This document shows, piece after piece, positions 1 through 11,720 of a stretch of DNA of 64,000 nt. How positions within the stretch are numbered: position 1 is the first letter of the stretch; each line of letters opens with the position of its first letter. Where the stretch lies: assembly GCA_015183035.1 (NCBI GenBank), contig JACZZP010000005.1, forward strand, positions 1,550,001-1,614,000, in the 5' to 3' direction. Below the pieces are notes generated by a model. That model was not told where the DNA came from. It ran no database searches and saw nothing but the letters and a program-made list of their open reading frames with translations. The position numbers were made by a program, and so were the translations under genes. This DNA is from Meloidogyne chitwoodi. Taxonomy: Eukaryota; Nematoda; Chromadorea; Rhabditida; Meloidogynidae.

Positions 1-370
1 ATTATTTTAAATAATTTTTATTCATTTCCTTTTTAAATTAATTCTATTAATATTTTAACAATAAAAAATTTAAATTAATTTTCAAAAAATTCTTCCTTGT
101 TTTTTATTTTATTTTTTAATAGAAAATGTTTAAAAAAATACAATAATATTTATTACTTTAATTTTTGTATAAACATATGATTAAAAACATAAAATATTTT
201 AACCCCATATTTATTATATTTTATTTAAAAAATAATATTTTTAAATAAAAATTAATATATTTTATTAATTTTAATATTTAATTTAAAAATAAATCGTGTA
301 AAAAAATAAAATATTTCTTTAAAAATATTAAAGTTGTCAAATATTGATTTAACATAAATAAAAAGTTTTT

Positions 371-382
371 TTTATTTTTCAG
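371..382 (+). promoter_or_regulatory. possible spliced-leader acceptor
   Basis: A pyrimidine-rich TTTTATTTTTCAG run ends 25 bases before the ATG at 408, with no coding sequence before it. In nematodes such an outron acceptor would receive a trans-spliced leader. It could equally be the end of a 5' UTR intron. Confidence 0.3.
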
Positions 383-407
383 AAAAATTTAAATTTTATT
401 TTTTAAA

Positions 408-1466
408 ATGATTAAAATTATTTTTTATTTTATATTATTTGTTCTTCTAATTTCAGGTAAATTATTTAAAATAAAATAATTATTTTTATTTTAGATAAAA
501 TTATATAAATTTAATATTTTTTAGCAATTAATTCTGAAAAAATAACAAGTTGTCCAAATTCAATTACTTCAGCATTTAAAGGTTAAAATAATTAATTTAA
601 ATATTTAAAAATAATTTTTAGTTGACGAAACCATATATATTTTTGAAAACCAAAATGTTTGGAAACATGATGGAAATAAAATTATTAGTGGACCTTTTAA
701 TCTTAAAGATGTAATTATTATAAATTATTATTATAAATTTAATAAATTAATTAATTAATTAAATATTTATTATTTATTTTTTAAATAAAATTATATTTTA
801 TTATTTTTTTAAAGTTATTTTGTCCAGCACCTGCAGCAGTTAATAGTTCCTGTAGTTCATCAAACAATATAATTTATTTATTTAATTATAAAAAAGTTTA
901 TGCTTACAAAAAGGGTACAAATAATACATTTAGGTATTTTAATTAATTTAAATTTTAAAATTAATTTATATAAAGTATAATTGATGATTATCCAATTGAA
1001 TTACAACCTATGATTATTCCTTATCCTATCAAATGTTTTCCTTTAAATAATGGAAGTTTAATAATTGGAAGTGTAAGTAAATAAATAAATAAATTATAAC
1101 AAATTAATTAAATTATTTTAATTTATTTTCAGGGTTCGGCCTCATGGACATATGATCCTGATCGTAATATGCCTCATATGGTAAATTACTAATATTATTT
1201 AAGATAATTAAAATTAAATATTTTATAGTCTGGAAATTTTAATGAACAATTTCTCAATTTGCCTAGTAAATTCATTTCTGGATATCCAGAGGATAATGAA
1301 TATAATAATTATATGTTTTTGGATAAATTAAATGGTATACTTAAAATAATTAAATTAATAAAATTAATTATTTTATTTTTTAGCAAGTAAATATTCTCTA
1401 AAAGATGCTAAAATAATATCAGAAGAAATAAAAATAAAGAATTATTTAAATTGTAAAATTAATTAA
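408..1466 (+). CDS. orphan secreted protein, eight exons, weak hemopexin-like look
   Basis: I do not recognise the family. Eight exons join in frame: 408-456, 525-581, 622-710, 815-933, 976-1072, 1133-1180, 1229-1334 and 1384-1466, giving about 215 residues. The first exon is a hydrophobic signal peptide (MIKIIFYFILFVLLIS), so the product should enter the secretory pathway. The mature part has a few cysteines (SCPNS, LFCPAP, CSSSN, IKCFP, LNCKIN). It also has repeated short strands of the type IYIFENQNVWKHDG and IIYLFNYKKVYAY, spaced like blades of a hemopexin-type or other small beta-propeller. That resemblance is weak and is only inference. It opens a run of predicted secreted genes. All introns are short with GT/AG ends, which supports a live gene. 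Confidence 0.6.
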
Positions 1467-1714
1467 TTTAATATAATTAATGATATAAATAAATGATAAA
1501 AACAGTCAAATAATAAAAGAATTTATTTATTTATTTAAAACTATTTTTTTAATAATTGATAACTTTTTTAAAAATTTATTAATTATTTGACTGTAAAATA
1601 AATATATTATATTGTATTAAGCTTTGAAAATTATAAATATGTATGTTAAATTTTTAATATAAATTTTGAACTTTAATTTTAAAATTATTTAAAATTAATA
1701 ATAATTAAATTATA

Positions 1715-4700
1715 TTAACGACCAACTCTTCCAATAGGACATAATCCACAAGTAAAAGCACATTGCCTCATTTTCATTCCTTTTGAATAGGCTTTATTTA
1801 TACAAAATCCTTTTAATTTCCAATTAAAACAACTTAAAATTAATTTAAAAAAATATAATTTTTATTTTAACAAACTCGAATTTATTTAAATCAATACAAA
1901 TATCACCAATTTTAAAACAAGCAGCACAGGTTTTTGCACATCTATGATGCATAACTTTAACATAAGCCTATTAAATAAATATTAATAAATTAATTAAAAT
2001 AAATTAATTACAGCAATAAAACAAAGCTCTAAATTATTATAACAATTTACTGCACTATCTAAACAATCAGAACCTATAAATATTATAATTATTAGTCTAT
2101 ATTTATTACTCTTAAAATTTAAAAAAATTATAAATATTAAAAGAAAAATTTTTACGTAATTCTGGTGGTTTATTATTAAATTCTGAATCAAGTTCTTTTT
2201 TAATAATAGGATCTAGATTTAAATTTTGTTGAGAAATTTGACTCTTTAAAGTTGTATAAGCATTTCTTATTGCTATAAATATATAAATTAATTAATTATT
2301 TATTTAAATTTATTACCATTTAATGCTTCATTTGCTCTAATTTTAAATTTTAAAAAATTATTAATAAAAAGTTCAGGTTTTAATTTATTTTCCATTTCTT
2401 TCTTTTTATTATCTAAATTAATTAAATTTATTGGTTGACTAACTTCAAATATTTCTAATGGATTTCCTTTTGAATTTTCAACTTTAATAATTATTTCCAA
2501 AGCTTCTTTTTGTTCTTGACTGTCTAACATATTATTTTTAATTAGTTCATCTTTATAATTTTTTAATTCTAAATTATTTTAATTTTATTATTTTAAAATA
2601 TTATTAAATTATACTTTCAATTCCATCAAAAGAACGTTCTTTTAATCCTTTAAGTATTTGTATATCTTTATCTTTAATTAATTCTTGTATTATTTTTTCT
2701 TTTTCTTTAAATCTTTTTTCTAATTCATCTAATTCATTAATATCTATTATTTTATTTGGATCAAAACCAAAATATTCAATTGAAGATTTTGCATTTTCAA
2801 TATCTTTTATTGCCAATTGAAGGTCAACAGCTTTTTGAGGAGAAAGTTTTCTTGGATCATTTTTTGTTAAATCATCATAAGCTTCATTCATTTCTATTTA
2901 AAATATTATTAATTTATTATTATTTTTTATTATTTTTATTTTTTTAAATAACCCATAATACTCTAAATAATTAGAATATTAGAGATAACAAAATTATTTC
3001 TATTTTAATTTCTATCCTTCAAACAATAAATAATTTAATTATAAAATAAATATTAAAAAAAATATATTTACTTTGTATTGCTCTTTTACTTCTTTTTAAT
3101 AAACCAACAAGTCCAGAAAGTGTTCCCTTTCTTCCATTTTTAATTTGATTTATTCTCATAAAATAAAAATTGTCAATATTTTGTAAATTAGTTTTTAAAT
3201 TAATTAATTGATCAGATAAAATTTCTTCAGAATTTTTAGCCATTTCAATTTTATTTAAATTATTTAACATTAATTCCTCTTCTGGTTTAATTGTTGTTTT
3301 TAAAATATTTTTAATTAAATTATTATATGCCAAACCAATTTCTTTTAATTTAAAATTAAAAATAATAAATAAAATAATAATTACTTGGTAATATAAAATC
3401 ATTTAATGCTATAATAAATCCTTTATTTTCAATTATTAATTGTTTATTTATATTTAATTCTTCTTCTAAAATATTTATATATTTATTATCTAAATCTTTT
3501 AAATTAATATTATTTTCATTAATTATTCTAAATATTTTTAAATCATTTAATTCATTTAAAATATTATTAGCAGAATCTATACAAGTTTGAAATTTGTGAT
3601 CATTAATATTAGTAAATCCAGATGCCAAAGGGAAGAATGCTATTGCAAGTTCTTTAAAATTAATTAAAATTAATTTATTTTAATTTTAAATAAATTACTT
3701 TCTTTTTCTAAATTTGCTCTTAATTTAATTCCATTAAAATCATTAAATTCTTGTTGACTATTTTGAGGAATATTAAGTACTTCTTTTTGTAGAATATATT
3801 CTTCACTTAATAATTTAATATCTGATGGTGGTGGAATTCCAAAAAGTTCCATTAAAAGTAATTCATTTTTTTCTTTTAATTTATTTTGTAAAATTAAAAC
3901 TTGACCGGTTAATATTTGATTTTTTCTTGAAATAATTGAATCAAATTGATTATTTAATTCTTTTTTAAAATTAATTATTTTTAAAAATTAAAAATAAAAT
4001 AATAATAATACTTTTTAAAGCTCTACTTCCTCTTATACGTAAACCAATATATTTAACCACTAATGGATTTATTATTTTTGTTACTTCACGAAAATATAAA
4101 TTATCCAATTTTTTTCCGTCTGTTGGTGAAAAATCTGAATTTTGTCCAAAAGCTTTCCAATCATCTATTGAATCCTCAATTCTTTTTATTGAATTTATAG
4201 CACTTAAAAATGGTTCACTATTTAATTCAGAAGCACCAAATGTTTCATATGGTTTATCAAATACTTTAAATTAATAAATATTTTTAATATTTTTATTATT
4301 TATTTTACTTTTAAGTGCAAAACTAATTGCTTTATATAATCCAAACAAAGAAGCAACATCTGGATCCAAAGGTTTTAAAGTATCAAGTATTTCTTTGTAC
4401 TTTTTATCTAAAATTTCTAAACTTGTAGGACCTTTTGTGTCTAAATCTTTTTTTAAAATATTAATTTGTTTAATTGCTTCAATAGAAGATAAAACAGATT
4501 CTGATAATTGTGGACTAATTTCTAAGGGAACTATTGATAAATAAGCTTCATTTAATTCTAAATAATAAATAAATTAATTAATATAAATTAATTTATTTAA
4601 ATAAAACTTAAAAAAACATCATTTGCTCTCATTTTTAATCCTTTATATTGAACCATTGAATTATCATATAATTTTTCTTGAATCTTTTTTAAATAAATTT

Positions 4701-7499
4701 CACGATAGGTTTTATCAATATTTTCAATTTGAAAAGGTCCTACAGAAGAATGTGATAATAATTGTTGTTGACCCGTTTTTAATAAATTAATAGCATTTTT
4801 TTCAATATCAGACATTGTTTGTCTTAATTCATTTGGAATTTGTGGAATATTATTTGTTGGTTTAATTCGAATAAATAAATTATCAAATGCTTCATTTAAT
4901 TCTTAAAAAAAATATTATTTTTTAATTTTAATAAAAATACTTACTTTTTTTAATTTCATCAATTATAATTGGAAAACTTTTTAATTTAATTATTTCTTTA
5001 TTTTTATCACCCTTTTGAATTTGTTCAAGTTTACGAGCATAAGAAGAATCCAAAGCTAGAGGATCATTTAAATTATTATTTTGTGAAATTCCAATAATTT
5101 TTGAATTTTCTTTTTCTTTTATAATTAATTCTAATTCTTTAATAAATGTTTTTTCTTGATTATTTAATTTTGGATCATTTCCAGCAATTGATAAATAATC
5201 ATTAATTAAATCTTTTTTTAAATATTATTTAATTTATATAATTAAATTACCTCTAAGAAATTTTTTTCTTATTTCTAAAAAATTAGGATAATTTAATTTA
5301 GAATTATCAAATAAAAGTTTTTTATATATTAAATTAAATTGTTCATCTAATTTTTCTATTGAAGATGGAATTGTTTTATAATCTAAAGTATTTTGACGAG
5401 AAGGTTCTCCTAAAATTTGTAAAGAAATTGATTTAACATCTGGATCTTGTTGAGTAAGAATTTCTTTATTATCTGTACTCGTTATTTTAAGATATTCTTC
5501 ATCCATTACTTAAAAAATAAAAAAAAAAAATAAATAAATTATTTTAATTAATTAAATTAGAAATAATTATTTATTAATTAAATTTGTTTAAAATTATTAA
5601 TTTTAAATAATTTTATAATAAATAAATGTCTCTAATTAAATAATAAATAAATTAAAAATTACATTCATTATTAAAAATAACACGACATAAAATTCCAAAT
5701 TGTTTATTTGTTATTAATTGTTGTTTTTGTATTTCATTTACTTTTTTTGTTCCAAAATTAATATCAAAAGATGAAATATCAGATTGTGGTCTTTTAAACA
5801 TATTTAATTCTTGAGATGATTCTATTTCTCTAAGATTATCAAGAAATGCTGTAGTAACTGGAGGAATAAAAGATTTACTTAATTTTAGAGGAGAAGTTGT
5901 TGATTTTACAATTTCATCCATAGATAAGCCAAGTTCTTTTTTAAAATAATTTATTTTATTTATTATTATTTTTAAATATATTTATTTAATTAAAAATATT
6001 ATTATTTATTTAATTAAAAAATACTTTTAAGTGCTTCTCTTGCCCAAAGTTTTACCCCAGGTTTTGCTGTTAATTTTAATTCATTAGTCATTTTACATTT
6101 TTCTTCATATCTTTTATCTAATTCATCAGATGAAGGTTCATTATTTAAAGGTATAGTTTTAGAACTAAAAATTATTAAAGCATTTTGTTCAGGCTTTTCT
6201 ATTCTTTCCAATTCATTAATTATTTCTTTTCCATTTTTATAAATATTTTGAAATTCTGATTTAAATTCTGTATCACTCATACGATTATTAAATGCTTTAT
6301 TTAAATCTAAAAATATAATTAATTAAAATTACTTTTTTTAATTTTCTTACTTGAAATAACATTAACAAAACGATCATTTCTCATTTTTGGCATTTTATTA
6401 CCAAATTCTCCTTGTCCTTTATCTGCTACATAATCTCTATCGTAAAGAGGAATTTTACTTCTTAATAAAAAATAAATTAAATCTATATCTTTAAGTGTAT
6501 TTCCAGGAAATAATCTTTTTTTAGTTTGTTGTAATTCATCTAAATTACCAATATTTTCAATTTTTTGAATTGCTTCAATTGTTTCTTTTTCATTTTGTGT
6601 TGGTGAATTTGAAAGAACAAAATTATCAAAAGCATTTTCTAATCCTAAATTTAAAAATGAAAGGGAATTTTGATTCTAAATTTATAATTATTTTTAATAA
6701 AAATATTTTTTTTAATTTATCCCCTTTATTTACTTGTAATAACAGAATTTACTGCAGCTTTTAATCCTTTAGGTGCTAAATTTATATTTGTTTTCATTGC
6801 TAATTTAATTTCATAAAAAAGATTGTCTGCTTCAATAATATTTTTAGGTTGTTTTATTGGGTCATTATTAAATGCTGTTTTTGGATTTGATCGAATATCT
6901 GATTTATATATTTGTAAAATTGGTTCAAGTATATTATTTAGCAATGTATTGTCTGTTATACCAGGAGTTCCAGTTATTTTATTATTTGTTGGATCTTTAG
7001 CTTCTGTTGTTGCTAATGTTTTATATTCACTCAAAAGTTCTTTAAATAATAATATTAATTAATTAATTAATTAATTAATTTACTATAAATTTGCATATCA
7101 GCTTCATCAACATAATTAGTATCTGTAAGAATTCCAGAAGAAATAAATTCTCTAGTTTCTTTTGATCTTGGATTTAAGGCAATAATTAATTTTTCTAATT
7201 GTTCATCATAAATTGTAAAAGTTTCTTGACTCATTGTTGTTGCATCAAAACCAAAAAGAGTTCGTCTATCAATTGGAGTAACTGACCCAGTAAATTGTAC
7301 TGATTTTATTGCAGAAACAAGAATTCTTTTTTCTAAAAAATTAATTAATTGTTTTTAAATAATTAATTAATCTTTTACGATCTGGTGACATTTTTTCTGG
7401 ATCAACATTTTGTAAAATATTTCCATAATTTAATAAATTTACCGAAAACGTTAAATCAAACAAAAATAAACAAAAAATTAAAATTTTAATAATTTTCAT
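1715..7499 (-). CDS. giant secreted modular protein, 15-16 one-exon repeats plus two C-terminal ShKT domains
   Basis: The start at 7499 gives a signal peptide (MKIIKILIFCLFLFDLTFS). About 15-16 exons of roughly 85-95 codons follow, each a divergent copy of one module. Modules open with motifs such as LNEAYDDL, LNEAFDNL, LNKAFNNR or KEIGLAYNN and close with motifs such as GLKMRANDVFL, FKIRANEALNG, GVKLWAREALKS or GLRIRGSRALK. Splice junctions between modules keep the frame, so exon and repeat coincide. The last exons carry two ShKT (SXC) domains with the standard six-cysteine spacing: one across 1915-2080 (ends RCAKTCAAC) and one across 1730-1900 (ends QCAFTCGLC). The product is about 1,500 residues and presumably extracellular. 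I do not recognise the repeat; it looks helical and charged. Small introns of about 45-130 bp separate modules, one being about 175 bp. ShKT domains are widespread in nematode secreted proteins. The role is unknown. Confidence 0.7.
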
Positions 7500-7690
7500 T
7501 TTATTTTTATAATTTTTAGAATGAAATAAATAATTATTTATTAATTTTATCAATTTATACATGTTGCCTTTTATTATTTTTTTAATTTTATTTTTAATAA
7601 AAGTGTTATTTATTACCTAATTTAGCAATATATTCCTCTTATAGGTATGTGTATTTATATTTATTTTTTATTATTTTTTGTTTTTAATTT

Positions 7691-7951
7691 CACAATCATT
7701 TTTTATATTTATTTCAATTGCTTTAACATAAGACAATAAATATTAAAAAAAACTAAAGCCAGTTGAATAAATATTAAGTAATTATTATTTTAAAAAATAT
7801 AAAAAAATTTCCTAAAATATTTTTAGAATAAAAAAACAATTAAAAATATTTTTTTATATTTAATTTAATAAAAAATATAAATAATTTAATAATTATTTTA
7901 ATATTTTTCTAGAATTTTTATTTATTGTTAATCTTTATTAAAAAAAGTACA
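7691..7951 (+). repeat. 260-bp dispersed direct repeat, copy A
   Basis: This stretch is nearly identical (about ten differences by eye) to 11183-11446 in the same orientation. It is very AT-rich, shows no open frame and no clear terminal inverted repeats. A 15-mer, CAACTCGAGTTCAAA, lies just right of this copy (7969-7983) and just left of copy B (11161-11175). Confidence 0.8.
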
Positions 7952-8524
7952 AAATTATTTATTAAGCTCAACTCGAGTTCAAAGCTTTTAGACATATTTA
8001 AGCTTTAAAATGTATTTAAATTAAAACAGCCTTTTACTACTTTACTTTTTATAATTGAAAAAAAAATATTTTTTTAAAGTTTGTAAATAATAAAAATATT
8101 ATATTTTCCCCTTTTTTAAAATTACACCATTAATTTTGTAAATTTATTTGTAAAAAATAAAATATTATTATTTAATTAATTAAATTATTAAAATATTTTT
8201 AGAAAATTTAGAAAATAATTAATTTAAATTAAAAAAATATAAAAAGGGTGGTTCTACAGTAATATCATCCATTTCTTCTTCTTCATCTAGTTCAACTAAT
8301 ATTAGTAATATTCTTTTATTTAATTTTAATTTTAAAATTAATTTTAAAGTGGTCAACGTCTTTGTATTGAGAGAACAACAAATAGGTAGTACTATTAAAG
8401 TTACACAACAAAAAAATCAAAGAAAATGTTCACCACGTTTCTTTTTCTGAAAATTAAATTTTGGAATGTAAATAAATTTAAAAATAATATTTATTTTATA
8501 ATTAATTAATTTATAGTACAAATA

Positions 8525-8952
8525 AAAAAAAAATAGTCAAAATAATAATAATTATAATAATCATTCAATAACACCACGTACACCAGTTTCATCTCGCAGT
8601 GTGAATTTTGAGGCAAGAATTATTTTTTTTTAATATTTTTTTATAAATATTATTTTATTTTATAGATTTTAATTTATAAAATATTTATATTATTAGTTTT
8701 CTCCTAATAAATTTGTTTTAAGTACATAAAACTTTTTTAATTATTTTATAAAACATTATTTAAATAAATATTTTTCTTCAGGACAAAAAAATTTAAAATA
8801 ATTTTTTAAAATTTTGTCCCAAAAAGGGATAGGTTAATAAATAAATAAAAATAAATATAAAAATTAATTTAAAATTTAAGGCTGCTGAATCATGGCCATG
8901 GATAGATGTTGATTATTCTCTAGTAATTGAAAAATTAGATGGAAAATTTTAA
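8525..8952 (+). CDS. 3' end of an unrecognised gene, possible GC-AG intron
   Basis: Two exons can be read. The first (8525-8612, after a TTTATAG acceptor at 8516) encodes an asparagine-rich stretch followed by SITPRTPVSSRSVNFE. The second (8881-8952) encodes AAESWPWIDVDYSLVIEKL and ends in a stop. They join in frame across a 268-bp intron that would start GCAAGA and end TTTAAG, a GC-AG intron. Upstream, 8245-8450 holds an open stretch (serine-rich, then VNVFVLREQQ) that may be an earlier exon, but I could not connect it cleanly and found no start codon. The gene may be partial, wrongly read or decaying. I do not recognise it. Confidence 0.3.
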
Positions 8953-9538
8953 AATAATATTATTAAAATAATGGAATAAAATAAATAATATTTTTAATAA
9001 ACATTTTTTATTAAAATATTTTAAAAAGTGATCTCTGAATAAAATTAAAGAAATTATTTAATTTAATATTATTTTAAATTTAAATAAATCATTTATTTTA
9101 TTAAATTAAAAAAAAAAAAAGTTAGAAATTTAAATTTACTAAATAATAATATCTAAGTTCTATTTTTGGGAAATTAAAAATAGTTTAAAAAAATAACAGT
9201 TGTACATTATTAATAAAAATATTAATTTTATTTAAATATATCTAAATAATTATTTTTAAAATTAAAAAGAAAAAAACTTTTAAAGTACTAATTTATTAAA
9301 TAACAGATGTTAAAATAAATTTTTAACAATTTTCATTTAAATTTTAAATAAATCTAAACTTTATGGATAAAAATAGAAAAAGTACTTTTTTATATACAGG
9401 TGAAAAAATTAAAAAAATTTATTTTTAAATTAAAGTTTAAATAAAAAATTAATATTTAAGTTGCTAAATAAAATTAATTTGTCAAATAATTATTTCTAAA
9501 AAATTCCTTAAAAAATAATTATATTTAAAAATTAAATA
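8953..9538. other. intergenic, AT-rich
   Basis: No supported gene, RNA or repeat structure seen. Only A/T-rich low-complexity sequence is present. Confidence 0.5.
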
Positions 9539-9660
9539 ATGTATTTAAGTATTATATTATTTTTTATATTTATTTCAAGTAAGATTATTTTTTTATTTTA
9601 AAAATATTAAAAACAGAAGAGGAAAACCCCTCTATTAATATATTAGCTCTATTAAAATAA
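9539..9660 (+). CDS. possible tiny secreted peptide, two exons
   Basis: An ATG at 9539 opens a hydrophobic stretch (MYLSIILFFIFIS). A consensus GTAAGA donor follows at about 9579, and an AAACAG acceptor ends at 9616. The second exon reads KEENPSINILALLK and stops at 9658-9660. The spliced product would be only 27 residues, mostly signal peptide. Good splice sites and the hydrophobic start favour a real exon pair. The size argues for a remnant of a longer secreted protein or for chance. Confidence 0.22.
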
Positions 9661-10119
9661 ATATGATAATTAAAGTTCACCTATACTAAATCCCTATTTT
9701 GAAAGTGGGTAATAAAGCTTTCATATTTATTTATTAAATTTATGCCTTAGACTTAAATTGGGATAATAATTCAAATATTTGTAGAAAATATTTACATTTT
9801 TATTTAAAAAATTTATTTAAAAATTAGTTTATAATATAGGTAAATCCATTTTTTAATTCGATATTCTTATTTTTAGAAATGAATTTAAGTTAGCTCATTA
9901 AAAAGGACCATTTGTATAAACTTTTAAATTATTTGAATTAAAAGACCACACAATTAATTATTTGTTAAATTAAATAAAGTCTGAATAAAAAGTTCAAATT
10001 ATTCAAACAATCCATGTGGTCGTAAAAGAGGAAAAGTTAAGATATATAAGCAATAAATTAAAATTAATTTTTCATAAAATTTAAATTAAAAAATATTTTT
10101 AATTATTAATATTAGTAAA

Positions 10120-11036
10120 ATGAAAATATTTTTATTAAATTATATTGCTATTATAGCAATAATTATAGTTAATTTGAAAGGTTAGATTTTAATTAAGAAT
10201 TTAATAAATAAGTATAAATAAATTAAATTGTTTAACATTTAGATATTAATGCTTTAAGTGAAGAAGCTCGTCAAACTGTAGTTTATTGGCATAATAAGTT
10301 ACGTTCTGACCTTATGCATGGAATTGCTAAAAATAAAAGTGGAAATATTCCAAAACCAAAAAATATGAAACAAATGTATTATTCACTTGAACTTGAAAGA
10401 AATGCACAAGAATGGGCTGATAAATGTCAATATTACCATTCTGGTACTTGGTATGGAGAATCATTTTATTCATGGCCTCAATATTTAAATGAATGTATGT
10501 ACTGAATTATTATTTAAATTTAAATTAAATAAATAAATAAATTAGCCGATGCTATGAAATCATCAATTATTGGTTGGTGGACAGAAGCAGAGGCAAGAGG
10601 TGTTATAGGACCTTATTCAGGACAAACATGTTTTCCTTATGATGGTGCTCAACATGGTAGACAAATAGGTCATTGGTCACAAATTGCTTGGTGGGAAACT
10701 GATAAAGTTGGTTGTGGTATTGGACGTTGTAATCCTTATAAATCAAATGTATTTTGTCACTACAACCCACCGTAATAATTAATTTAAATTAATTTTTAAA
10801 TTATAATTTTTAGTGGTAATATTTATGGTGGTTGTGTTTTTTGGGTTGGTGAACCTTGTGTTGAATGTAAAAATAATTGTAACAGAACAAGTCTACTCTG
10901 TTATGACCCAAAATATGAAAAATCTGCAACAGGTACCACAACAAAACAAATAACTTCAACAATTACTAAAAATCGCTCTGAAACAACTAAAATTAAAGAT
11001 AAAAAAACAACGGTTGTTCCATCAACAAAGAAATAA
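10120..11036 (+). CDS. CAP/SCP (venom-allergen-like) secreted protein
   Basis: Four exons (10120-10180, 10243-10494, 10546-10771, 10814-11036) join in frame to about 253 residues. Exon 1 is the signal peptide (MKIFLLNYIAIIAIIIVNL). A CAP domain follows, with the helix-one motif VVYWHNKLRSDL, a candidate metal-site histidine region (CQYYHSGTWYGESF), the CAP1 signature GHWSQIAWWETDKVGCGIG and the CAP2 signature VFCHYNPPGNIYGG. A short cysteine-rich hinge (CVECKNNCNRTSLLC) comes next. The last ~45 residues are rich in Thr, Ser and Lys, a tail that could be O-glycosylated. Proteins of this family are secreted by many parasitic nematodes, in some species from the pharyngeal gland cells into the host, and are also expressed in free-living worms. 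The tissue of expression cannot be read from sequence. It sits between the two copies of the 260-bp repeat. Confidence 0.92.
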
Positions 11037-11182
11037 ATAATAATAGATTTTTAATGATAAATAAAATAAACATTCTATTTAAAATATTAATAAAGTTGTA
11101 ATTGATTATTAAAAATAAAAGAAGAAATTTTTTTTTCTTGGAGTTAATTTTTTATTATTTCAACTCGAGTTCAAATTGGACT

Positions 11183-11446
11183 CACAATCTAATTTTTTAT
11201 ATTTATTTCATTTGCTTTAAAATAAGACAATAAATATTAAAAAAAACTAAAGCCAGTTGAATAAATATTAATTAATTATTATTTTAAAAAATATAAAAAA
11301 ATTTCCTAAAATATTTTTAGAATAAAAAAACAATTAAAAATATTTTTTTATATTTAATTTAATAAAAAATATAAATAATTTAATAATTATTTTAATATTT
11401 TTCTAGAATTTTTATATATTTTTAATTTTTATTTAAAAAAAGTACA
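11183..11446 (+). repeat. 260-bp dispersed direct repeat, copy B
   Basis: Second copy of the element at 7691-7951, same orientation, beginning CACAATC and ending AAAAAAAGTACA in both. It lies about 150 bp after the CAP gene stop. The rest of the 11037-11720 spacer shows no gene. Confidence 0.8.
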
Positions 11447-11720
11447 TTCCTTAAGTAATAAAAAAATTAATTTATTTATTATAAAAGTCCTTAAAACCAG
11501 AATTTTTTTTATACAAATTTTTTAAATAAAATTTTTGTTTCTTATATATTTTTTAAATTTATTTAATAAATAACTAAAAATTAATTTTTTAAATTTTAAG
11601 TTTATTTCCCATATTTTTATTTTCTAAAAAAATTTATATTTATTTATTTGCACATAAGTTGGGTTATCGAACTTTTCTTTCCAATTTTCATTTAATAAAT
11701 TTAATTATTTATTTAAAAAA

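Noticed and set aside
2756..2947. Plus-strand frame of 63 codons within the modular ShKT gene
   Set aside because: Antisense shadow of a clear coding exon on the minus strand.
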